Part shown: piece by piece, positions 44,745 through 56,400 of the stretch
Layout of the letters: the number at the start of each line of letters is the position of its first letter
How positions within the stretch are numbered: the stretch's first letter is position 1
NCBI RefSeq assembly: GCF_024362695.1
Contig: NC_065426.1
Coordinates: forward strand, 1,488,001-1,552,000
Length of the DNA stretch: 64,000 nt
Direction: 5' to 3'
Origin: Pectinophora gossypiella
Taxonomy: Eukaryota > Arthropoda > Insecta > Lepidoptera > Gelechiidae
Made by a program: the position numbers and the translations under genes
Notes under the pieces: generated by a model
Database searches by the model: none
What the model saw: the letters and a program-made list of their open reading frames with translations, nothing else
What the model was told of the DNA's origin: nothing

Positions 44745-45490
44745 ACTTACATTGAGTTATCATCGCTAAGTTGACCAAATTATTAGTACAGGTTATCACA
44801 TTCACTAAATGAAAATATGTGTTTTTATCAATTGTAACAATGCTTGCATGACCTAACCAACCGTTGGTGTTGTGGACGCCAATCTTCAAGAGACAAGTGG
44901 ACGGGTGTGAGGAAAACTGGCAAGATGAACACGTCGGTGTGGGTGCGACTGGTGCACGGGAGAGAAGTGGAGCTAGTTGGCAGATGGAATTAGGCATCAC
45001 TCTCTTGCTTCAGTTAAGTTCCACTCAGATCAGGTGGGTTGTCGCATGGATGAACATCGCATGGGTTGGAGTAATTCGGAGTAGAACTGTCCATGTTGTT
45101 CCCTTCATCGTAGGCACTTCAGTGGACTGTGGGTCGATCAACAATAGTTACGTGAGTTGGCTGTCAAACCGATATGACGTGCCAGCCGAATCTAGCGACC
45201 AGGTATGCAGGGGATGGAGGTATCCTGTGGAGTAATCATATCAGCAAAGGTGAAAATGTCGATTGGGAGTGAAATGGAGGGAGAAGGAGAGCTGCAGTCA
45301 GCGGTCACGATCTTGCTGTAAATAGACTACATGCTCTGTTTACGTGTAGTTGTAACTGTTCGAAGTTAATTGAAAACGATCGATATGCAAATTCCTGTTT
45401 AATGAAACAAGTAATAAATGAACAGGCAGGTTTGTATTTTCGGTGTTTAAACCCTAAAGACCGTTGTTTGTTTATTGATTAGCAGTGGTA
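44745..45490 (-). repeat. Left arm of a large inverted repeat
   Basis: Aligns by eye with the reverse complement of 52500-53205 over ~700 bp (roughly 70% or more). Shared blocks are GGCAGGATGAACAC/GGCAAGATGAACAC, GGGTGCGACTGGTGCACGGG, GTTCCACTCAGATCA, GGAGTAGAACTGTC and GTTCGAAGTTA. On the minus strand an 86-codon frame (45000-44740) runs into CTCAAT|GTAAGTATT, a good donor, but splicing it to the downstream exon-like units creates a stop. Probably a remnant, not a gene. Confidence 0.75.
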
Positions 45491-45629
45491 TGATGAATTC
45501 TTGGATACTGATGAATGCTAATAAGCTAAGTATTTAAAACAAAATCACATTCAGAAGCACTAAAAACACATTAAATTAAAGAACGAAATAATACCGTATG
45601 AAATATTATTTAATATAATATAAAGGATG

Positions 45630-48600
45630 GAAAGAAGAAATGACGAGAATGCTATTTAGCGTGACATGGCTCTAACCAGATCAACTGGAAAACATAAAAC
45701 CATGTAGTCCCTAAGTTTTTGTTTAGCTCATACACGATATTATGTTTTTTGAGGAACCGTCTCATGCGAAACAGTGTTCTATTGAAAAGTATTGTAAGAA
45801 GAAATGCAAAGAACACCATTTAGCGTGACATAGCTCTAACCAGATCCACTGGAAAACATAAAACCATGTAAAACCCTAAGTTTTAGTTTAGCTCATACAC
45901 GATATTATGTTTTTTGAGGAACCGTCTCATGCGAAACAGTGTTCTATTGAAAAGTATTGTAAGAAGAAATGCAAAGAACACCATTTAGCGTGACATAGCT
46001 CTAACCAGATCCACTGGAAAACATAAAACCATATAAAACCTAAGTTTTAGTTTAGCTCATACACGATATTATGTTTTTTGAGGAACCGTCTCATGCGAAA
46101 CAGTGTTCTATTGAAAAGTATTGTAAGAAGAAATGCAAAGAACACCATTTAGCGTGACATAGCTCTAACCAGATCCACTGGAAAACATAAAACCATGTAA
46201 AACCCTAAGTTTTAGTTTAGCTCATACACGATATTATGTTTTTTGAGGAACCGTCTCATGCGAAACAGTGTTCTATTGAAAAGTATTGCAAGAAGAAATA
46301 CAGAAAACACCATTTAGCGTGACATAGCTCTAACCAGATCCACTGGAAAACATAAAACCATATAAAACCTAAGTTTTAGTTTAGCTCATACACGATATTA
46401 TGTTTTTTGAGGAACCGTCTCATGAGAAACAGTGTTCTATTGAAAAGTATTGTAAGAAGAAATGCAAAGAACACCATTTAGCGTGACATAGCTCTAACCA
46501 GATCCACTGGAAAACATAAAACCATGTAAAACCCTAAGTTTTAGTTTAGCTCATACACGATATTATGTTTTTTGAGGAACCGTCTCATGCGAAACAGTGT
46601 TCTATTGAAAAGTATTGCAAGAAGAAATACAGAAAACACAATTTAGCGTGACATAGCTCTAACCAGATCCACTGGAAAACATAAAACCATATAAAACCTA
46701 AGTTTTAGTTTAGCTCATACACGATATTATGTTTTTTGAGGAACCGTCTCATGCGAAACAGTGTTCTATTGAAAAGTATTGTAAGAAGAAATGCAAAGAA
46801 CACCATTTAGCGTGACATAGCTCTAACCAGATCCACTGGAAAACATAAAACCATGTAAAACCCTAAGTTTTAGTTTAGCTCATACACGATATTATGTTTT
46901 TTGAGGAACCGTCTCATGCGAAACAGTGTTCTATTGAAAAGTATTGCAAGAAGAAATACAGAAAACACAATTTAGCGTGACATAGCTCTAACCAGATCCA
47001 CTGGAAAACATAAAACCATATAAAACCTAAGTTTTAGTTTAGCTCATACACGATATTATGTTTTTTGAGGAACCGTCTCATGCGAAACAGTGTTCTATTG
47101 AAAAGTATTGTAAGAAGAAATGCAAAGAACACCATTTAGCGTGACATAGCTCTAACCAGATCCACTGGAAAACATAAAACCATGTAAAACCCTAAGTTTT
47201 AGTTTAGCTCATACACGATATTATGTTTTTTGAGGAACCGTCTCATGCGAAACAGTGTTCTATTGAAAAGTATTGCAAGAAGAAATACAGAAAACACCAT
47301 TTTGCGTGACATGGCTCTAACCAGATCCACTGGAAAACATAAAACCATATAAAACCTAAGTTTTAGTTTAGCTCATACACGATATTATGTTTTTTGAGGA
47401 ACCGTCTCATGCGAAACAGTGTTCTATTGAAAAGTATTGTAAGAAGAAATGCAAAGAACACCATTTAGCGTGACATAGCTCTAACCAGAACCACTGGAAA
47501 ACATAAAACCATATAAAACCTAAGTTTTAGTTTAGCTCATACACGATATTATGTTTTTTGAGGAACCGTCTCATGCGAAACAGTGTTCTATTGAAAAGTA
47601 TTGTAACAAGAAATGCAAAGAACACCATTTAGCGTGACATAGCTCTAACCAGATCCACTGGAAAACATAAAACCATGTAAAACCCTAAGTTTTAGTTTAG
47701 CTCATACACGATATTATGTTTTTTGAGGAACCGTCTCATGCGAAACAGTGTTCTATTGAAAAGTATTGCAAGAAGAAATACAGAAAACACAATTTAGCGT
47801 GACATAGCTCTAACCAGATCCACTGGAAAACATAAAACCATATAAAACCTAAGTTTTAGTTTAGCTCATACACGATATTATGTTTTTTGAGGAACCGTCT
47901 CATGAGAAACAGTGTTCTATTGAAAAGTATTGTAAGAAGAAATGCAAAGAACACCATTTAGCGTGACATAGCTCTAACCAGATCCACTGGAAAACATAAA
48001 ACCATGTAAAACCCTAAGTTTTAGTTTAGCTCATACACGATATTATGTTTTTTGAGGAACCGTCTCATGCGAAACAGTGTTCTATTGAAAAGTATTGCAA
48101 GAAGAAATACAGAAAACACCATTTTGCGTGACATGGCTCTAACCAGATCCACTGGAAAACATAAAACCATATAAAACCTAAGTTTTAGTTTAGCTCATAC
48201 ACGATATTATGTTTTTTGAGGAACCGTCTCATGCGAAACAGTGTTCTATTGAAAAGTATTGTAAGAAGAAATGCAAAGAACACCATTTAGCGTGACATAG
48301 CTCTAACCAGATCCACTGGAAAACATAAAACCATGTAAAACCCTAAGTTTTAGTTTAGCTCATACACGATATTATGTTTTTTGAGGAACCGTCTCATGCG
48401 AAACAGTGTTCTATTGAAAAGTATTGTAAGAAGAAATGCAAAGAACACCATTTAGCGTGACATAGCTCTAACCAGATCCACTGGAAAACATAAAACCATA
48501 TAAAACCTAAGTTTTAGTTTAGCTCATACACGATATTATGTTTTTTGAGGAACCGTCTCATGCGAAACAGTGTTCTATTGAAAAGTATTGTAAGAAGAAA

Positions 48601-50655
48601 TGCAAAGAACACCATTTAGCGTGACATAGCTCTAACCAGATCCACTGGAAAACATAAAACCATGTAAAACCCTAAGTTTTAGTTTAGCTCATACACGATA
48701 TTATGTTTTTTGAGGAACCGTCTCATGCGAAACAGTGTTCTATTGAAAAGTATTGCAAGAAGAAATACAGAAAACACAATTTAGCGTGACATAGCTCTAA
48801 CCAGATCCACTGGAAAACATAAAACCATATAAAACCTAAGTTTTAGTTTAGCTCATACACGATATTATGTTTTTTGAGGAACCGTCTCATGCGAAACAGT
48901 GTTCTATTGAAAAGTATTGTAAGAAGAAATGCAAAGAACACCATTTAGCGTGACATAGCTCTAACCAGATCCACTGGAAAACATAAAACCATGTAAAACC
49001 CTAAGTTTTAGTTTAGCTCATACACGATATTATGTTTTTTGAGGAACCGTCTCATGCGAAACAGTGTTCTATTGAAAAGTATTGTAAGAAGAAATGCAAA
49101 GAACACCATTTAGCGTGACATAGCTCTAACCAGAACCACTGGAAAACATAAAACCATATAAAACCTAAGTTTTTGTTTAGCTCATACACGATATTATGTT
49201 TTTTGAGGAACCGTCTCATGCGAAACAGTGTTCTATTGAAAAGTATTGTAACAAGAAATGCAAAGAACACCATTTAGCGTGACATAGCTCTAACCAGATC
49301 CACTGGAAAACATAAAACCATGTAAAACCCTAAGTTTTAGTTTAGCTCATACACGATATTATGTTTTTTGAGGAACCGTCTCATGCGAAACAGTGTTCTA
49401 TTGAAAAGTATTGTAAGAAGAAATGCAAAGAACACCATTTAGCGTGACATAGCTCTAACCAGATCCACTGGAAAACATAAAACCATATAAAACCTAAGTT
49501 TTAGTTTAGCTCATACACGATATTATGTTTTTTGAGGAACCGTCTCATGCGAAACAGTGTTCTATTGAAAAGTATTGTAAGAAGAAATGCAAAGAACACC
49601 ATTTAGCGTGACATAGCTCTAACCAGATCCACTGGAAAACATAAAACCATATAAAACCTAAGTTTTTGTTTAGCTCATACACGATATTATGTTTTTTGAG
49701 GAACCGTCTCATGCGAAACAGTGTTCTATTGAAAAGTATAGTAAGAAGAAATGCAAAGAACACCATTTAGCGTGACATAGCTCTAACCAGATCCACTGGA
49801 AAACATAAAACCATATAAACCCTAAGTTTTTGTTTAGCTCATACACGATATTATGTTTTTTGAGGAACCGTCTCATGCGAAACAGTGTTCTATTGAAAAG
49901 TATTGTAAGAAGAAATGCAAAAAACACCATTTAGCGTGACATAGCTCTAACCAGATCCACTGGAAAACATAAAACCATATAAAACCTAAGTTTTTGTTTA
50001 GCTCATACACGATATTATGTTTTTTGAGGAACCGTCTCATGCGAAACAGTGTTCTATTGAAAAGTATAGTAAGAAGAAATGCAAAGAACACCATTTAGCG
50101 TGACATAGCTCTAACCAGATCCACTGGAAAACATAAAACCATATAAAACCTAAGTTTTAGTTTAGCTCATACACGATATTATGTTTTTTGAGGAACCGTC
50201 TCATGCGAAACAGTGTTCTATTGAAAAGTATAGTAAGAAGAAATGCAAAGAATACAATTTAGCGTGACATAGCTCTAACCAGATCCACTGGAAAACATAA
50301 AACCATATAAAACCTATGTTTTTGTTTAGCTCATACACGATATTATGTTTTTTGAGGAACCGTCTCATGCGAAACAGTGTTCTATTGAAAAGTATAGTAA
50401 GAAGAAATGCAAAGAACACCATTTAGCGTGACATAGCTCTAACCAGATCCACTGGAAAACATAAAACCATATAAAACCTAAGTTTTTGTTTAGCTCATAC
50501 ACGATATTATGTTTTTTGAGGAACCGTCTCATGCGAAACAGTGTTCTATTGAAAAGTAATGTAAGAAGAAATGCAAAGAATACTATTTAGCGTGACATAG
50601 CTCTAACCAGATCCACTGGAAAACATAAAACCATGTAATCCCTAAGTTTTTATTC
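45630..50655. repeat. ~164-bp satellite array, ~30 copies, dimeric pattern
   Basis: GAGGAACCGTCTCATG recurs at 45751, 45916, 46080, 46245, 46409, 46574, 46738 and 46903: alternating 165 and 164 bp. The 165-bp unit has CCATGTAAAACCCTAAG and the 164-bp unit CCATATAAAACCTAAG, giving a 329-bp dimer through most of the array. The last third (from ~49400) is mostly the 164-bp type. The edge copies (GTAGTCCCTAAG, GTAATCCCTAAG) are the most diverged. Repeated 73-codon minus-strand frames are by-products. Confidence 0.95.
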
Positions 50656-50679
50656 TGCACTTACTATGTATATTATCAT

Positions 50680-52165
50680 TGTGATATTCATGGTAAGTTG
50701 GATTTACTGTAGGTGTATGCAAATTAATAACAAGCATAGTTGTTTGTTATTTGCGTCATTATAAGTAAATAAATAACGAATGTAGACTTAAAAAATAAAA
50801 CGTAGGTAGTATGTTGACTGTACACATATGAATTAAACTATATGCAGTTACTTTCATTTCTAATAACATTTGGTGTATTTGGTAACATTTAAAACTAAAC
50901 AATTTTACCAGAATATATAAAAAAATATGACTCGCTTTCTATTTTTTTAACTAAAGGTGTTTTCTTTTACCTTTCAATTTTTAAGTATTTTTTTTTTGTT
51001 TTAGCCATATTTGATTTGAAAATTTGAATATCAAAGTTTCACGTTGTTAGGTAGTGCTTTCTTCTCCAATTATTGTTTTTCCAAGTAGTAGGTATTTTCT
51101 AGCAATTTCACTTTATTTAGCCTGTATACATGTATTAATTACTTTATGTATGTTTTTGTATCGATGAGTGATCATTCTTCTGTCAATACTGGTGAGACCC
51201 GCTTGTGGGAGGCCAGAAATTGACATGATCAAATTTGTTTTTGAATTTGCTTAGAATGGTATAGAACATTCATTGTTGATTATAGGCTTAATTATTTTTA
51301 CATACACCATTAAAGGTAAAGCATGGTCGTACTTAATATCCTCCTGCGGCTTAGATTTTCAAACACAATAGCGAAACAATGGGATTTGGTTTAAGGACTT
51401 TTTTCATGTTTAGCCCATCTGACAGTCGTCGTATTTACCCATGTTTATGAATGAAAATATTGTTCGTCACTGCCGGATACAGGTAATTATTGACCTATTT
51501 TATTCCACAACACAATAAATAATGTTCTAAATAACACTTTTCATTTATATATTTGTAGCCACAAATCTGTGCAATTGATGATGCGTCTTTGCTGACACAA
51601 TGACGATGACGATTCATACACCATTGAATGCTAATGTATAATATTATACTGTACTGATTCGACGTACCATAACACATATTCTTTATTCTGTCCGTTCCAT
51701 TACAGGACACGCGAGTTGTACTATGTAGCGTTTATGTGTACTCATTAATCGATTTCCAGCTTGGCATTTGTTTAAGTTTTTGAATCTTTCTTCGAGCAGA
51801 CATTTGTAGTAATGTTATTTCTTAAAGTTTCCTTGATGATGAGTAAACAGGCATCCGGGTAGTTTCCTTTCTTCCTTATATTTATTATTTAAGGCGTATA
51901 TTTTTTTGTTTGTTTACTTAATTCTAACTTAAGTTACTAATATACGCTAGTATAAAATATTCTTTAGTACAATTTTAATGGAACTTATATTTATTTACAA
52001 ATCAATATAATTTGCAAATGTTAAATACATTAAAATGTATACACTACACATTACACAAATTTAATCGGTTATAAAAACTTATTTTTCATTATACATTTAT
52101 TTTCCTGAATTAATGCATGAAAATATCAAGTCATAAAATAGCTAATCCAACTTACCATGAATATC
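50680..52165. mobile_element. 1.5-kb element with 23-bp TIRs
   Basis: GATATTCATGGTAAGTTGGATT at 50680 is matched inverted by AATCCAACTTACCATGAATATC ending 52165. The interior is AT-rich, with no transposase and only a 71-codon frame. A clear target duplication is not visible. Presumably a non-autonomous DNA transposon. Confidence 0.6.
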
Positions 52166-52499
52166 GTATTTTTTTTATTATTTTAGTAAATATATTTTGC
52201 TTACAGCTTAGTGAATGATAAAAAATAAGTGACTAAAATGACAAAGATAAATTTTACTTAATGTAAGTTAGGTATTGGGTAAAATGCTTTTGAATGATGA
52301 TTTGTTTAAATATACTCGTTGAAGTATAATTACTGCATAACTTATTGCTTTAAGTTGAGAAAGTAGCACTTAGGAGAAAAATGTATCAATAAACATCATT
52401 GGTATCTTCATCGAAATATTTTAGTATTAATTTATTGTTTATATACGCACTTAAATTTGGTAACAATATTATTTGTAAAGCGTTAGCGTTATAAAGTAA

Positions 52500-53205
52500 A
52501 AAATGAACATCAATAAATCATACGTTTACTTACAAAAAACAAACAGTTTTAGTGCTTAAACACTGAAACAGAATTCTTTTCAAATAACTTCGAACAATTA
52601 CCACTTTAATACACCTAAACTAAACATTGTCCATGTACAGCGAGATCCTGAATACTGATTACAGTTTCCGTACTCCCTCCTTTCCAGTCCTAAGCGACAT
52701 TCAAACCTTCACTGACACGATCATTCCACAGGATACGTCCATCCCTTGTATCCCAGATCGCAAGAATCGGCTAGCACGGCATAGCAGCTTGACAGCTAAA
52801 ACTCACGCAACCATTGTTGATCGACCTACAAAATCCACCGAAAATGCCTACGACGATGGGAACGACACCGACAGTTCTACTCCGGATCATTCCAACCTGC
52901 GACATTCATCCATATGACAGCTTACTTGATCTGAGTGGAACTCAGCTAAAGCAATCGAGTGATACCTGCCTCCATCTTCCAGCCAGCTCCACTTCACTCC
53001 CATGCACCGGTCGCACCCGCAGCCAAGTGTTCATCCTGCCAGTTCCCTTCACGCCCGTTCTCTCGTCCCCTAAAGATGAGCCTCCACAGCGTTAACGGCT
53101 GGGAAGGGCATGTACACATTGCCAATTGATTAACACACATTTTAATTCAGTGATTGTGACTAATAAAATGGTAAACCTAGCTTTGAAATTCAATGTAACC
53201 ATCAT
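52500..53205 (+). repeat. Right arm of the large inverted repeat
   Basis: Inverted counterpart of 44745-45490. It contains a 96-codon plus-strand frame (52627-52917) with IIPQDTSIPCIPDRKNRLAR. The left arm has the same peptide broken by stops (PQDTSIPCIPGR), so the ancestral sequence may have been coding. The frame then shifts to one with VFILPVPFTPVL. AATAAA occurs at about 53162 on the plus strand. No family recognised. Confidence 0.7.
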
Positions 53206-53415
53206 CAAATCGAGTGCAAGCTTGTTAAAGTCAGTTCTATCGTTAAATTATACGAAAAGAAGAAAAAACAAGATAGAATGAATATAAATAATAATAAATA
53301 ATTCGCAATATACGATAATTTCAGCACATGATTTATCCGATCTAAAAAAACCCAATAAGCTTAATAACAGAGATGAACTGTTCAGTCTTTTCAAGAAGTG
53401 CCACCCTAAATAAAG

Positions 53416-56400
53416 TTACGTTAAACTTAAAAGTTCTGATATGATAACGTTATTCGAGAAAGGTTGGTCATTTTCGATTCGGTGCCTGGGTAGTAGTACT
53501 TTTATGTCACGTCTTTCGCGAACGCGACCTAAAGCTACATACAGTTGACCGTGACTAAACATGTCAGATCTAAGATCGACCCCAACGCGACTAATCGTTT
53601 GACCCTGGCTCTTGTGAATAGTCATTGCATAACACACCTGCAATGGGAATTGACGGCGACACATCTCGTAAGGGCTGTTATGTTCTATAGGCGCTTTAAA
53701 AAGAATTCGAGGGATCAAATAATCTCCTAGTTCACCTTGTTTCCGAACTTTAATAATATATGGAGATGTTTCAACAACTATTACTTTGGTGCCATTTACT
53801 AAGCCGTCCGCGAAACTAAGATTACGCGTGATTACACAAACACATTCTAATTTTAATTGCAAATCGAAATCTGGAACACCTTGTGGTCGAAGTGTATGTA
53901 AAAATTCGGGACTAAAATATACTTGATCAGCGTTGTCGCTTAAAATTTTGTCTATGGCATAAAAATGTAATACTTCTCCTGGTAGTTTGTCTAAAATAAC
54001 GGCATTAATTTCTCTAACTGCATCGTTACGGGTGCATAGAATCGCTCTGAAGGAGCATACGCCTGGCTCAGTAAGAGTAACTTCTGGGAATACAAAATCA
54101 ATTAAATCTTCTAATTCAGTAACATAATCAATGGATTCAAGTTGGACTAATTGCAAATCATTATTATTTGTTTCTAATCTAAGAGTAGGTAATAAATTTG
54201 AACCCAGTTTTAAAAGAAAATCTGCATACTGTGCGTCATCCTTACATCTCTGTGAAGTTACCAAACTAAATTTTTTCAATTGTTTCCAAATAGGTGAAGT
54301 TTTTAGTGACGCGTTTAATATATCAAAATTCGTTCGTGCTTCTGGGACTACTGGAGGAATTTGACGAAAATCTCCTGCAAAAATAATTATTTTAGAACCA
54401 AAAATTTTGTCTGACCTCATCAAATCCTGCAATGATCTATTTAATAAATTTATAAGGTATTTATGAGCCATCGGCGCTTCATCATACACAATGAGATTAG
54501 AATTATAAATCAATTCAGCTCTTTGAGTACCATTTGAGATGTTCCAGTATCCGCTATCATCTAATAGATGTAAAGGAAATCTAAACAAGGAATGAGCCGT
54601 CATTCCGTTTGTGTAATTTTGAGCAGCAATTGCAGACGATGCACAGGTTAAAGCTATACCTTTAAGGTTACCGCGGATATATGCAGTTATGACCTTCAAT
54701 AAAAGCGTTTTTCCGGTGCCGGCCGGACCATCGATAAAAATCGCACAGTTGTTGGATTCTCGGTAAACACTATCAACGCAAAGCTTTTCCACGTAATCGA
54801 ATACGGCACGTTGATCGGGAGATAACTGTGGCAACCACTCTTCTACGTATGATTTCAAACTATCTAAATCATATTCAGTGCGTTCCCTATCTAACTCCGT
54901 TGACCTATAAATTACTTCCGGCAAACCTTGTTCTATTAACGAAGTTCCGTGTCTGCGTAGCATTCTATCTATTTGGATGAGGCACATGTTAAACGCGTTT
55001 TCTTCGTCATCTGGCACCCTATAAAGGAAATCTTCGGCCAATTGACGTTTATACGTGTTCCACAGTGACGCCACTGAGGCACCATTAACAGCCAGCGTTA
55101 CAAAAAAGCTACGAAGTCGTGGTCCGGTTAAAAAAGTGGAAGCTTCTTCCATAGCCCGTTCATATTCGACTGAGTCGTCCGCAAGTCCTACGAATTTGGC
55201 AGCTTCTTGAAAAGTTTTGCAATTTGGACCTCCAATTTGAAGTAAATCCGCGAAACTACGACAAGGGTAAACACTTAAAAGAAGTCTTAAAAAGAACTGT
55301 TCACCTCTGTTCGGCGCGACCCAAAATAGACGCGCGACGAGCTCACCCCGCATTCTCCGCGTAAGAAATTTGCCGTTCTGCATTTGCACCGCCTGAACTG
55401 TCTTTAAACATGGATCTTTCGCATGAATGTTGTAAGTTTCGAAAAAGTCTAAGTAGGATACCCGATCAAACTCCTCAGTTAAAGGCCTACTGAAATAGTC
55501 TAAAAGATCTGAACCTGCATTATTAACTGCCTCGTTCGCGTGGCCAGGCTTAAAAAATACTGAATTTTGATCGGGCAAATGTACTGTTAACATTTTTACC
55601 GTAGGGTTCCTAGCTACAATATCAAATTCGAGAACACTCCACGCTGCTTCGCTAGAACTAATATATCGCTTAGTGACATATTGTTCGATTTCATCCTCAC
55701 GATGTTCTTCATCAACAACGGCAATACGGGCTTCATCAGGTCCTTTTGTCATATATTTAAATAAATACTTAATTATAGCACGCTGTGTGGACACTTCTAA
55801 ATTTATGTGAGCATCATATTTTAGGAGAAGAGCAGGATTATAAGGAACGACCCACAAATCATTAACTATTACGTCTCTGCCGCGATATTTAATAATCGCC
55901 TGATTTTTACTATTGCGACGTAAATGTATAAAACCTCTATCGTCACTGAAGGTGACTGGTGTTTCTTTTTTTGGAAAATATTTTAAACAGTTTTTTTTCT
56001 CACTATTCCAACACGGCAAATTAGTTCGGTAAGGAGGGCCGCATGGACCGTGTATCATGTGATCCATGACAACTTTGTATAATAAAGTTTGTGCTGGATC
56101 GGGTATGGTAGCTCGAACAAACTTATCAATATCCAGACTTTCTACTGGTCCACCACCTTCCACTCTAAAAGCAATATGCGCATGTGGTAGTCCTCTTTTT
56201 TGGAACTCTATAACATGCATTATATAAACAATTTTTCCGAACCATTTACCCGATTTTAAATCTTTTAATAACTCTCCGAGTTTTAAGTTGAAAACTCGAG
56301 CACAAGTAAGGGGGTCTTTTGATCGACCTGATAATGTTGAATTTTTTATTTCAGGCCAGTTGGGGTTACATGTTAAAGTTAAAAAATATGATGGTGGACC

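Noticed and set aside
49052..50422. Recurring 73-codon minus-strand ORFs (MVFFAFL...)
   Set aside because: They are by-products of the 164-bp satellite: the period is not a multiple of three, the same frame recurs only by array register, and the peptide is hydrophobic low-complexity with no coding signature.
52627..53095. Host or piggyBac-like gene in the right arm
   Set aside because: A short open frame and the LPCTGRTR-type segment suggested a coding origin, but the frames shift, the left-arm counterpart has stops, and no transposase catalytic region is visible.
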